Source: Leucosporidium creatinivorum
Lineage: Eukaryota > Basidiomycota > Microbotryomycetes > Leucosporidiales > Leucosporidiaceae
Length of the DNA stretch: 64,000 nucleotides
NCBI GenBank assembly: GCA_001600635.1
Contig: BCKL01000019.1
Location: 178,609-242,608, forward strand
Direction: 5' to 3'
Shown here: positions 43,909 to 54,402 of the stretch, piece by piece
How positions within the stretch are numbered: the first letter of the stretch is position 1
Layout of the letters: every line of letters begins with the position of its first letter
The notes under the pieces: model-generated
What the model saw: the letters and a program-made list of their open reading frames with translations, nothing else
What the model was told of the DNA's origin: nothing
Databases searched by the model: none
Position numbers and translations under genes: made by a program

Positions 43909-45732
43909 TCACCAGTGCACGATGGCTGCAGGCAAGTAGAAGGTCAGCTCGAGCCTCCCTCCAAAAGACTTCACGACTCACTTCCAGGCTCCTCACGGTG
44001 AAAGACTCCCTGCGACTCGGGCGAATCAGCGCCGAGCTGGCCCTCATTCTCGAGAGGCAAAGGCGAAGGAGCAGGCGTGGAGAATTCTTGGTCGAGCTTG
44101 GCGGGGGTGTAAGACGCGTCGGTTTTAGGCGAAGTAGGAGCGGGCTTGCGACGAAGGAGGAGGAACCAGGTGAGCAGGGCGACGAGGAGGGCGCCGAGAA
44201 GCCCGGCGGCGCCGACGGCGATTCCGACGATGGCGCCCGTCGAGAGCCTGTTGATAGACGAGTTCAGCTTGTGCGCTCACCTGAAAGAGAAGGCAAGCAG
44301 ACTCACCCGTTGGAAGAGCACCGCACGTCTCCCGCGTAAATCGAGGTGTGCACGACGGTCGAGGTGTAGTAGTAGGGAGAGGAGCTCGAGTAGTAGTTGG
44401 TGAGGACTACAGGACCCGAACCGGGTCGGACGGAGTAGGTTCCGACGAGGGAGGTGACGGTCTGTGAGTGCCAAGGGAGCGAGGTTAGCGCCGAGCGTCG
44501 AATTGCTCTTTTCTGCCTCTTCCACCTTCTTCGACTCTCTCCTCGTTTGCTGGTGAAAGAAGCACTCACAAGTCCAGGGGTATACCAAAGCAAGCATCGC
44601 AGTCCCCACTACTCATAAAGCGCGAAGTCCCCTCAGTCGGCGTGCACTCGAGCGTCGCTGTTTGTAAAGATCTCGTCATCAGCTTTCCCTCCGCCGCCCA
44701 CTTCAATCGCTCCGACTCACGATTCGTATAGCACCTCTCTTGACCGCACTGCGCCGAGCCGAAGCGGTAGGGCGCCGAGATGGGGCAGAAGGAGCCCGTC
44801 GAGGCCGCCGATTTGGCGCTGTTGGAGCGGCAGGGTGAGCTGTAGGAACGCTCCTCCAGCGTAAGCGAGTGGTAGCATACCTTGAACCAGCCAGAGTCGA
44901 TCAGCGAGACCTCCTGCGAACGAGCGAGCGAACAAGGTGATTAGCTCCGAGTCCCCTCCTCCTCAGCTCAGCTCGGCTCGGCGAGACAGACTTACGACCT
45001 CAGCGACTTGACGACGGACCACCGGAGCAGCAGTAGCGGTAGCGCTCGTAGGAGGACTTCCGATAACGTTGAGCGGCGAGTTGCCTGCGCCTGCAGGGGT
45101 AGGAGCGGGGTTCGAGGAGGGCGTCTGATTTCACGAGCGAGGGAGGGTCAGCTTCTCTCGCTCCATACTCTGCTGCAGCTCGCTCGGTGGAGGAGACTCA
45201 CCTGACGACCCAGCAACCTCTTCCTAGCACCAGTACTAGTCGGCAGGAACTCGAGGGCCAAGCTCGTCGGCGTCGGAGCGCCCTCGCCCTCGCCCTCGCC
45301 GTTGATATCAAACGAACGACGAGCGGCCGCGCGAGCGTTGTTGTAGGTGTACACGGTGCTACTGTAGCTGTAAGAGTAGCTGGTGGAGATGGAGAGCGAG
45401 GTGGAGAGGGAGGTGATCCAACTTGTAGTGCAGGACATGGGCGAAGCGAACGACGAGAGGTGAGGAGGGGGAGCAGAGAGAGAGCGAGGAGAGCGGAGGA
45501 AGGGGGGACTCGAGGGCTCGGGCGAGCGAGGTTGAGTCGGGTGGGCTGTAGTCGAGTTGGAAGTGGTAGTGAGCTTGTACAGAAAGCTCTTTCGCTTTCC
45601 CCCCACCTGCTGTAGAGCATCAGCCGCTTCTCGCTTCCTCAACGAGTCGCTCACTCCCGCCAACAAAGTCTTGAAGCGGTACAAAACCCCATCGCATTGC
45701 GCACAGACACCGCTCAAGTGTCCTTGACTCAT
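43909..45732 (-). CDS. Single-pass membrane protein with Ser/Thr-rich ectodomain
   Basis: Unrecognised surface protein. The C-terminal part is clear: a transmembrane helix (GAIVGIAVGAAGLLGALLVALL) followed by the basic stop-transfer LLLRRK and a cytosolic tail ending GTIVHW. The ectodomain has cysteine-bearing exons (VCYHSLTLEERSYSSPC, AQCGQERCYTNR, TLECTPTEGTSRFMSSGDC, YTSTVVHTSIYAGDVRC) and upstream Ser/Tyr-rich sequence (TSYSYSYSSTVYTYNN). This layout recalls fungal stress or wall sensors, without a recognised WSC domain. The start is uncertain: ATG 45732 gives an N terminus without a signal peptide; ATG 45438 is an alternative, and a missed upstream exon is possible. The splice between the exons near 44,570 and 44,460 does not keep frame with ordinary GT-AG sites. 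Confidence 0.6.
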
Positions 45733-45801
45733 ACTCTACAGAAAGCGAGCTCAGAACGTCGGAATACTGCGAGGTGCGAGGGGCAAGAGAAGGAGAGTCA
45801 G

Positions 45802-45813
45802 CTCGGCGCCGAG
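45802..45813. repeat. 12-bp palindrome CTCGGCGCCGAG
   Basis: Perfect copy just upstream of the membrane-protein gene. Here the left arm overlaps a CGCCGAGCTGAC element (minus strand, 45797-45808), so it may belong to an intron in a 5' leader. Confidence 0.75.
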
Positions 45814-45849
45814 AATCGATTCGAGAGGGGAGAGAGAGAGCAGAGCCTA

Positions 45850-47358
45850 CTAATCGCTGTAGAGTAGTCCAAAAGTTCGGTCAGCGATCGCTCGCCCACA
45901 CACACAAAGAGAGTGAGAAGTGAGCCTACTTGATCCGATCCTTAGCGTTCTGCGCAATACATTCCGCAATCCACGTCAAACTCCGAATCTCCTGCTCCTT
46001 CAACTTGAAGAAGCTATAAAACACGCCCAGTTGGAACTGCTGGAGGAAGGCGAGCTTGTTGAGCCCCACCTCGTATTGGAAAAAATGGTCCTCCAGGCTG
46101 GCGGCTTGCTGACCCCCTCCTCCTCCTCCTGATCCTCCTTCGGCGCCCGCTCCTCCTCCGCTGCTCTGCCCAGTCTGACCCTCCAAGAACCCGCGATACT
46201 CGACCACCCCATCCAACACGACCTTGACCTGATCGACATCATCCGCCCTAGCCAACGCCAGACTTCCCTCGGGATAAAGCCTGCCCAACGCAGGGAAGAG
46301 CTTTGCCCTCTGATCCTTGGAGAGTGAGGTGCCGAACGAGTTGATGGTGATGTTGAGCGCACGTCGGTCCGCTTCGAAGGAGAGGAGGGGGGACATGATG
46401 TCCGATGTGGGCGAGCCGAGGGTGAGGATGAAGGAGTGGAAGTCTTCGAGGTAGGCTTTGTAAAGCTGTGTGCGTGCGAGATTAGCGAGGGAGGAGGATG
46501 AGGAGAGGGAGTAGATGGGACGAACAGTGTTGCGAATGATCTCAATGTTTAGCTCGTCCAAATCTTGCGCCGAGAGGCATTCGCGGAAGTAGGGGGCTGC
46601 TCGACACTTCGTCGTCAGCACTCATCCCGGTGCAAGAAGAGAAGCAACACAACCCACCCAACGGCGTCTCGACCAGCACAGTAGAGTAGAGCTCCTCTAC
46701 ATTCGTAGCAACGCAGAGGGCGGGCATCGTATCGAAGGTGCCGAGAGGATGGCAGCGCTCGAGGAGGTCGTGCGTGTCGCGCTCGTGGAGGGTGCCCGAG
46801 ATGAGGAGGACGACCTGTGCATGCGTTCAGAGGGTGAGCTGCGTTCTAAGAAGTAGGACAAGGGAGAGAGCGCACATTGTCGATCATGTAGGCGTAGCTG
46901 TGCAGTCCGAACGAGGTGGTCAGCTTCCCATCTCCATTTCCATCTCCCATCTCCAACCCTGATCGCTCAGCCCAGCCAAGGAACTCACGTCATGTAATCC
47001 AGGAATTTAGTCAACGGCTGCACCGAGTTGCTCTTGATGTAATTGAACTCGTCGACGAGCTTCTGCGTCGCCTTCTCGGCGATGGTGCTCGTCGAGATGG
47101 GCGGCGTCTCGTTGGCGAGAAAGTTGCCATAGTCGGTCGCCGAGAGTTGCATGCGGAAGTCTGTGTGGTTTGCGTTGTTATATTATACCGAGGTCAGCGA
47201 TGCGCAGGAGAGAGCGACGAGGAGGGTCAAGACGGACCGTCGAGAGATTCGCATTGCGTGAGATTGTTGTACTGCCCTTGGGTGATGAGGCCGGCTTTGA
47301 AACCGCGAACGATTCCTTCAAGGTAGCCGCCGTGCGAGTTGAAGAAGAGAGCTTCCAT
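45850..47358 (-). CDS. VMA6: V-type H+-ATPase V0 subunit d
   Basis: Peripheral subunit that couples the V0 proton channel to the V1 stalk at the vacuolar membrane. Start ATG 47358: [20 protein letters not shown], then [34 protein letters not shown] and [16 protein letters not shown], all highly conserved in subunit d, and later [30 protein letters not shown] and [16 protein letters not shown]. Reading straight on gives a stop at 45926 (DRIK). An intron with a good GCTGAC branch site from there to a CTACAG acceptor gives DRIND instead, ending at 45850. I prefer that because the family usually ends RIN plus a few residues. A Gly-rich insert ([16 protein letters not shown]) near residue 270 is unusual for this compact subunit. 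Confidence 0.92.
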
Positions 47359-47594
47359 TGTAGGAGAGAGAGAGCGGGGAGGGTGAGGGTGTTGTTGTCT
47401 GCGAGGAGGGGAGAGAAGTTAGCGATGAGATTCAAAGGTGAAGTGTGATGCTGTACAGCTAATAAGCAGGGATCTGCTCCCTCCCCTGCTCGGACTCCTC
47501 TGCTACAGGACCCAGCCAGCACCGTCTGACGGCGTCGAGGTCCCTGCTCGAGCTCGACACAAGCTGCCAGCCTCTACAGCCCCCCAAGTGAGCT

Positions 47595-48117
47595 ATGAGC
47601 GACTCTGAGCCTGCACCTCTTCCTCTCTATGCTCCAACCTCCCCTCCTCCACCAATTGAACCACGAACGCCCACTCGCTCCCTCAGCGCCAACCCGCCAA
47701 GTGGCGCTCCCTCCACCCAGCTGCTCCCCTTCCCCGATGGGTCACAGAGAGCAGGGCTAGGCTACTCCTCCTTTCATCCAGCCCGCCGCTGCTCCCCCTA
47801 CCCACCCCTCAAGCGATATCAACCCGCAAGCGTCCCAGCTGCTCGTCACTCGTCACTCGTCGTCGTCCTGTAGCCCTCTCCTCTCCTCTCGTCCATTTCC
47901 ATCGCCTCGTTGAGAGCGTTCTGTAGCTAGAACGTACCTTATTCTGTCTTACTAGACCTTCGAAAGAGCTGTAAGGAAGCTACTGGACGTCGAGCTGCTG
48001 AGCGGGACTCGAGAGACGAAGCGAGCGAGCCTGAGCGGGGAGTGGGTCCTTGAGAGGTTGGAGAGGGTGTACGAGGAAGGGGGGGCAGGAGGGGTGTGCT
48101 GTAGCCTGTTTGGTTAA
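47595..48117 (+). CDS. Possible small uncharacterised gene
   Basis: Tentative. ATG 47595 (MSDSEPAPLPLYAPTSP) opens a Pro/Ser-rich first exon. Downstream, after a TTACTAG acceptor at about 47953, an open frame reads TFERAVRKLLDVELLSGT, EWVLERLERVYEEGG and ends VCCSLFG at 48117. It looks coding, with amphipathic helices. The exon border between the two parts could not be fixed (candidate donor GTTGAG near 47910). It is divergent from the V-ATPase subunit gene, with 236 bp between the ATGs. No domain recognised. Confidence 0.35.
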
Positions 48118-49078
48118 GAAGAGAAGAGAGGAGGGCAGACGAGGTAAAGCGGTGGGAGCGAGACCCCCTTCAAGCGCTAAGCCTTCAGCGCTTCAGCTCA
48201 GCGATCTCGAGCGACTCCTTCGCCGTTTGGAAACTAGAATCTTGGGTTGAGCTACAACCTGCGGGCTTCGTTCACCTAGCTCGCTACAGCTCCTGCTCAC
48301 CTAGTCTGGCCCAACCGAATCCCCTACATCATGCCCCTCTCGCCGATCCCGAACTCCGAGCGACGCCTCCTCCGTTCTTCCTCCAAACCCTCTCGGCAGC
48401 TAAGCCGGCCTTTCATTCCCATACAGAACCTGTACAACGTCAGCGACCCGCGCTGCCCACCCTCCTCGCTTTGTTTCCTGACCTTCACCCCATTGCCGCT
48501 CCGAGCTGCAGTGTTCTCGGCCGCCCTGCTCGCCTCGCGCGATGAACACGCTTCTTTACATGGCCAAGTGGGTAGCTTGTGCGCTTCTTGCATGCACACA
48601 GTCCATCTCCGTTCCTCGCGGAGGTGGGTTCGAAGCTCGTAAGCTGCTTGACGAGATGGGTTGAGACGTTGAGCCATCGCCGAGCAAGCCCCTTCTGTCG
48701 CTGAGCACGCTGACAGGGCGGCCGCAAGCCCTCCAACGGCACCCAGCACATCGAGAACAGCACTACCTCTCCTTCCGAACCGCTGCTTCCTCCCTCCCTC
48801 AAAGCCGGCCTACGCCGCTCGCTCGGTTGAACTTGAGCTGCTCGCGAGCTCGTCGGCGCGGAACGATTCGACGATCGCTGGAGAAGAGAGAGAGTGCGAT
48901 TGCTATGCGAGGCTGCTGGGGATATGTATACCGAAACTCGGAACTATGGTCTGGTAGAAAAAGGGAGAGGGAACGAGAGCGAATGGGAGGGGATTATGCG
49001 AACGAGCGAAGAGAGAACACGATAAGAACGACGACGGCTCTCCCTCCCCCTCCCACTCCCACTCCCACTCCCACTCCC
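48118..49078. other. Intergenic, no firmly supported gene
   Basis: Nearly 1 kb. A 103-codon frame from ATG 48331 (MPLSPIPNSERRLL) lies here but has no supporting feature. The right end is the 3' flank of the CaaX-protein gene and contains a hexamer microsatellite. Confidence 0.4.
49051..49075. repeat. Hexanucleotide microsatellite (CCCACT)4
   Basis: Four adjacent CCCACT units inside a pyrimidine-rich stretch, directly after the stop codon of the CaaX-protein gene (minus strand). Confidence 0.85.
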
Positions 49079-51013
49079 TCACATGACGACGCACGCGGCA
49101 CAACATCCCTTCCCCTTCTGCTCCGCCCTATCCCTCTCCACCCGAGCCTGAGCCTGAGCCTGCTCCTTACTCCGTCGCTTCTCACCCTCACCCCGGGCGT
49201 CGGCGGAGGCGTGAGCTTGAGCCTGTTGCTGTCGCTCGTGGTTGTCGTTGACAGCCGAGGGAGGGGGAGGGAGTAGCTGGTGTGGAGGAGGATCTTTTTG
49301 AGGAAGTTGTGGAGGGGGGAGGGAGGTCCGATGGTGCTCGGCGTTGGTGTTGGCGCTGGCGGAAGAGGGCTTAGGTTGCTGAGTGTCGTGGCTGATGTCG
49401 TTCGACTGCTCTTCCTCCCTCTGGTCCTCTCCGCCCTCCCTCTCCTGGCCCTCTCCAGCCTCGAGCTCAACAGCCCTCGGCGTCCCCCTCCCACTCCCAC
49501 TCCCCCCACCCCCTCGACCACCAATCAGACTACTGACGACCATCGGCGCGCCCTCCCTATCCCAATGAGTGATCAACCCTTCCCCTCCTTCTTTTGCGAG
49601 ACCTCGAGCTAGGCGTTCGGCTTCGAGGCGGCGGGCGACGGCTGGTTGATGATGCAGGAGCGAGGGGTGGGGGGGGGGGGGGGGGGGGGGGGGGGCGGAG
49701 AGGGGGGGGGGGGGGGGGGGGGGGGAGGGAGAGCGTCAGAAAGGATAGAGCAAGGAGGGGAAGAAGAGGCAGAACTGAACTGACCAGGCAACACCATATC
49801 CTCGACCCTCCCCTCGCTCTTGAACGCCCCCATTCCTCCCTCTTGATCCCGAAACACCCGGGGACTCTCCTGTAACCACGGCACCGCGGGGACTGGCTCG
49901 TCCCCTCTCTCCAGCTCGCCAATCCGGTAGGCAGTGGCAGCGGAGAAGGATTTTCGACGGGCTTTTTTGGTGCTCGGCGCTGGGGGGGATGGGGTGCTGG
50001 AGGGTTTGGGCGGGCGGGGGGNGGGGGAGGGAGAGGGAGAGGAGGGGGAGAGAGGACCCGAGGCGGAGCGGGGGGAAGGGGAGAGCGCGCGTTTGCTGGT
50101 GCTGGTGGTGGTGGAGGAAGCGGGAGAGGAGAGGAGGTTGGACGTCTGAGCTCGTTTTCGGATGCTGTTGGCGCCGTTGGGTAGGGTTGGCGGGGTTAAA
50201 GGGAGTGGTGGGATCTTGTTGCTGTTGTTCGGAGAGGTGGAAGGGAAGGACAGAGGTTGCGAGGCGGGCAGAGAGCCAGCGGTGCGAGAGCGCTGCATGC
50301 CCGCCGAGCTGGCTCCTCCTGCGACGGGGGCGGCGGCTTTGATCGGTCGTGCTCTGATCACCGCAGGCGACGATGAAGGGGAAGAGCTCCCGACCTGTAA
50401 TGTCTCCCATCCCTCCCCTGCTGCCCTCTCGCCTCGACTCGCAACGCCGAGCTGCTCCCCCGCTCCTCGACTCCTACTCCTCGCCCGGCTGAGAGGAATC
50501 TTGGTAGGTTGAGGACCAGGTCCAGGTGGTAATATCGGCCGATTTGACAGCTCCGGGCTATTGCTCCTTGACTTTTCTTGAGGTCGACGAGCGGCGCCGG
50601 GAGAAGACGAGGCGACCGGAGGAGGTGGGGCGCGCGGAAGGGGTTCGTGGGTGAGGGAGGACAAGGAAGAGGCGTGAGAGAGTTTGGCGTGGGAGCGACG
50701 GGAGTGCAGCTCTTGTGCTAGGGGGAGGCTGTAGCCGTACACGGCGTGCAGAGGTTAGCGAGCGAACGGGAGACAAGGGCGCGTAGGGCGTGTTGATGCA
50801 TCTCCCGCTCGGGAGTGAGCTGTAGGGCAGCAGTCAAGGAAGCGCAGAGGCTGTAACGTACGATAGAATATCCTCCAAATGATCTTCTGCCAACGAATGC
50901 GAGTTGCGCGAGGAGGACGAGTCGAGCGTTTGGTGGAGCAAGTCGAGGTCATCGTCCGATGGCGCAGAGTGCATTTGTAGGCTGCTGGTCGTGCTAGCGA
51001 GCAGCTGCGCCAT
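49079..51013 (-). CDS. Ser/Pro-rich protein ending in a CaaX prenylation box
   Basis: Unrecognised protein. ATG 51013 (MAQLLASTTSSLQMHS) starts an acidic first exon (PSDDDLDLLHQTLDSS). An intron joins EDILS to LPLAQELHSRRSHAKLSHAS. The large middle exon is low complexity (Ser, Pro, Arg) and contains one undetermined base at 50022. Joining the exons across the poly(C) intron (49642-49784) gives VEDMVLP / AVARRLEAERLARGLAKEGG, then GLITHWDREGAPMVVSSLIG. The end is GCCAACVVM: CVVM is a CaaX box, with two more cysteines upstream that could be palmitoylated, so the protein is probably farnesylated and held at a membrane. The short conserved-looking segment before the tail and the lipid anchor suggest a signalling or polarity adaptor, but that is a guess. 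Confidence 0.65.
49669..49725. repeat. Two poly(G) runs (poly(C) on the coding strand)
   Basis: Plus-strand runs of 27 G (49669-49695) and 24 G (49702-49725) separated by a short C/G/A spacer. On the coding (minus) strand they form the pyrimidine tract of an intron. Run lengths may be inaccurate because homopolymers are hard to sequence. Confidence 0.85.
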
Positions 51014-51197
51014 GGTCTGTAGCCTTCTAGTTCGCTTTGAAGAGCTACAGCCGAGTCCAAAGGTGTGAGGAGCGACAAGTCGAAAGGCAAGAGAGGGAGA
51101 GGCCTGAGCTTGGGCGCGAAATTGGGTTGAGCTCTTATCCTTCACTTGGCTAAGCACAAAATGCACTCGAATACACCTCGTTAATCGTTACTAAACA

Positions 51198-51830
51198 ATG
51201 CTCGCTAGCAGCCAACCTCCTCATCGGCACCCTTCTCAATCAACCCTCGAAGCTCTCCTCGCAGCTCTCCAATCTAGGCTCTCCCGCCTCGAAGCACGGC
51301 TCAGACTAGTTTAACACTACATACTTCCGCCCACTGCTCTGCGTCTACGGGAGAAAGCTACAGAAACGGACGATGGGCAGGAGGACTCTCGAGCTGCTCG
51401 GGCCCTCGGGATGGGAATGAAGGGGATGGGTCCAGGAGGTTGTGCTACGCTGTAAGTATCTCCTCAGTCTCTCACTGTCTCTGAGCGGCGTGTAGAGGCT
51501 GCTGGCGAGCAGCAGAGGAGCGCCGAGATGGCAACCGACTCGGCGAAGAACAGCCGAGGTGCTGTAGGCTGTCAACTGAGGCTGACCTCCACTTCGCCTT
51601 CACCTCTCATCCCCTCGCGTATCCCTACCCTTGAGCAGCTGGACCACCTCGCCCTTCCCTCCAAACGCTCTCCCCTCTCGGCGCAGCTCAGCACCCTTCC
51701 CCTCGCCGCTGTCCCTCCTCGCTCGACGCTGGACCATGCCGCTCTCACACCTGTCAAAAGACGAGGAGAAGAAGAGCATCGTGCTCATCTGGCGGAGAGG
51801 GACTGGGACTCGGAGCGAGAGGAGTGGTAG
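51198..51830 (+). CDS. Possible small uncharacterised gene
   Basis: Tentative. ATG 51198 gives a helical first exon (TLEALLAALQSRLSRLEARL). A middle exon near 51360-51451 reads DDGQEDSRAARALGMGM, before a clear GTAAGT donor. The last exon from about 51640 reads LDHLALPSKRSPLSAQL and ends RDWDSEREEW at 51830. The pieces look coding but the exact joins are not certain. It is divergent from the CaaX-protein gene, with under 200 bp between ATGs. No domain recognised; a short coiled-coil protein is all that can be said. Confidence 0.35.
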
Positions 51831-52302
51831 CTGGTCGGCGGAGGGGCTCGGCGCATTTCACGAGAGGGAAACGGAGTGGGCGAGGGAATGGAAGGCGAAG
51901 AGTGAGGTCGAACCGAGGGAGTGAGTCGCTTTCTGTTTCTACTCGTCCTCGTCTACTCTGGGGTGCACTGCCTGTAGAAGGAGTCAGGCGATACGAGCTC
52001 GGGGGAGAAGCGCCGAGCGGGAGGACAAGCGGTCGATAGCTGCAGGGCCCAGCAGAGGGAATCGATGCAGCCTGCGAAAAATGGGGTGGTAGTATGCTGA
52101 CCCTCTTCCTCTCTTTTCCTCAGTCCTTCGCGTCCCTCTCACTCCCAACGCGCTGCACAACGCTCGGCGCCGCTCTTCGACAGCATTAGTGCCCGGCGAC
52201 GCGCTGCATCGTTGGCGCTTCGGTGTAGATATGAAAGCATATTGTTGTACACCCACGGTCGACGCTTGACCACTACCCAAGACTACTGCAACACGCTCCC
52301 AT
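51831..52302. other. Convergent 3' region, no gene
   Basis: About 470 bp between the preceding small gene and the end of the GDS-family gene. I see nothing I can support. Confidence 0.4.
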
Positions 52303-53918
52303 CTACTCGACTAAGCCGCCCGCCGCTTCGATCTCGTGCCAAACGAGGTCGAGGACGGTGAGAAGGGTGTACATCTTCTCCGTGTTGACTTGGTAGCTGT
52401 AATGCTGTGGTGTGAGAACGGAAGAGGGAGGTCAGCTTGCGAGCGAGGATGGGGAAGAGGGGACAGGAGAAGGCCGAGCTCACCTGGCCGTCGAACGAGT
52501 CGGCTGCGTCGTGGATAGCAAGAGAGAGATGTGTCAGCTTTTCAACGTCTCGACAGCACTATGCACCACTACGCACCTCCGTCCGTAGCATTGTACCACT
52601 CCATCCGCAGGACCGCTCCCTCGGCGGTCGTCTGAAGCTTCTTGTGCTTGTCCATGATCTGATCAATGCCCTCAATGAAGGCCTTGACGGCCGCTGGTCC
52701 TTGGGAGCTGTAGTAGGGTGTTCCCTCCGCCATCCCTGGCGCATGGCTGCCCTGCCAGATGGGGATAAAGTGAGGCGAGAAGCGCTGGTTCATGTCGAGG
52801 ACGGGGTGGATGAAGTTTGTCGTCGCTACGTCGAGCTTGTACTGTAGGTGGATACCACCGTCGAAGAGGAGAATTGGGGAGAGCTGTTGAGCCGCTGGGG
52901 GAAGGGATGAGGTGTAGGCGAGGATGTTGTTCAGCGAGGTCCTGCGAAGCGAGTGAAAGGACGAGACGAGGAGCAAGGAGGATCAGAGGAAGAGAAGGAG
53001 AGAGAAGCAAAGGTCAGCCTCCTACTCGACCCGACAGCACACGGTACTCACCACTGAAGGTCGACGAAACGCTTGCCCCGAATCGAGCGGCCGGGGCAGA
53101 CACCCTCGGGCAGGCTCTCGAGCAGGTCGTAGATGCCAGTTCGACAGGGAGAGATGACGTTCCAGTTATCGGCTAGCCGGTCGTTGAAGAGATGTTCGCC
53201 ACGGCAGCCACCGCGAAGCTGAGGATCGACGACGGCGCCCGAGAGATCGCCTGTCAAAGTTCGGCGAAAGGTCAGCTTGCGCGTTCTCACCCGCATTCAG
53301 ACAGCAGTTGTTGAGCTCACCAGTCAAGAAGATGAGGAGCGCGTCCCAGACGTGCCGAATGAAGCTATCGCCCGAGAAGAGGACAGCGCCGAACCCGGCG
53401 AGGAGATCGCAGGCTTCGTCTCGAGAGAAGACGTGCGGCGGCGGGCAGGTGTTCATGTCGAAGGAGAAGCCTGCGAATGGTGCTGGAGCATTGTCGGTGG
53501 GGTCATAAGGGGGGAGGGTGCTGTTCCTCGTCTTGCTCGGCGCGTCGTCCTTGATCTTGGACTCCTTGAGGTCCAGCAGCAGCTCGGTGAGATTGCACCC
53601 TTGGTAAAGGTGCGAGTAGGAACGTGGTCCTACGGCCGTATTGTACTGCCGAGTCCAGGTGTAGTGGGATAGGCGTTTGAGCTGCTGTTGCGATTGAGGA
53701 TGAAGCGACGCGAGCGAGAGCACGGCAACGGCGAAGACGACCAAGGCGAGCCAGAGGATGGGGCGACGAGCTGGTCGGTCGGTATAAGGAGGCAGTGAGG
53801 ATGGCGGGAAGCTACTGGCGTCCTCCTGCATCGAGACCTTCGCGTAGCCGGTCGTCATGCTGCTGCTGCTGTCGAGAGAGCGAGGCTGAGGTCGGGAGAT
53901 GGAAAGGCGGCGCGACAT
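52303..53918 (-). CDS. Type II membrane GDS/DxxH protein (PC-esterase/TBL-like), candidate glycan O-acyltransferase
   Basis: ATG 53918 opens a cytosolic tail of about 50 residues, then a membrane anchor (ILWLALVVFAVAVLSLASL) and a lumenal domain. The domain has a Cys/Asn-rich start (YQGCNLTELLLDLKESK), the block VLFSGDSFIRHVWDALLIF with GDS in the nucleophile position, and near the end FDGQHYSYQ. There an intron splits DxxH (Asp-Gly-Gln-His), the second hallmark of SGNH/PC-esterase-type enzymes such as plant TBL and fungal capsule or wall O-acetyltransferases. The last helix reads EKMYTLLTVLDLVWHE. Substrate and reaction are inferred. Its promoter faces that of a glycosyltransferase gene, and the end of a close paralogue lies at the right edge of the window. 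Confidence 0.75.
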
Positions 53919-54402
53919 GGCGTGGGAGGGATTCGCCGTGTGCGTGCGGTCGAAGCGACTGGGAACCGGTACAGAAGAACGAGGAGAGGAGGGAGGAAGA
54001 GCGATGCAGCGAGCAAGAGCAGCGAAAGAGTTCGGCGCCGGGAGAGGGGAGACGCGTCCGTGACTTGCGTCAACGCGTCGAAAGCTTAAATGAGCTACAG
54101 AAGCTTAGAGAGCAGCTGTAGCCAAGTATGAGCTACTAGAAAGCTGTCAGAGCGGTCTGAGATAGGCTCAGCTTCGGCGACCCCCCTTTAAGCTCGGCGC
54201 GAGGCTTATTGCAAGGTGTGCTCGGCTGAGGCTTGAAGCTGAACAGTTGCGAGGCTACAGGACAAGAGTCAATTCTCAATTCTTGACTATAAGTGTCATT
54301 CACCGAGGTCAACTTGTCCCCTCCTCTCCCCCCTGCCTTTCCACTCGCTCGCGGTCGAGACTCTTTGCCTTCGCTCTTCATCTCGCATCACTGCGCACCG
54401 AC
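53919..54402. promoter_or_regulatory. Divergent promoter, GDS-family / HIRWGD glycosyltransferase
   Basis: A stretch of 484 bp between divergent ATGs, with no gene. A head-to-head layout is compatible with co-expression of a glycan-modifying enzyme and a glycosyltransferase. Confidence 0.5.

Noticed and set aside
48630-48645. GGGTTCGAAGC resembling a tRNA B box
   Set aside because: No matching A box or acceptor stem can be formed around it. I found no tRNA gene in the window.
49051-49075. Hexamer repeats as a possible CRISPR or satellite array
   Set aside because: Only a four-unit microsatellite with no spacers; the organism is a fungus.
49605-49790. Polyproline C terminus read through the poly(C) tract
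   Set aside because: Splicing the tract out as an intron restores a long frame with a CaaX end and uses proper donor, branch and acceptor sites.
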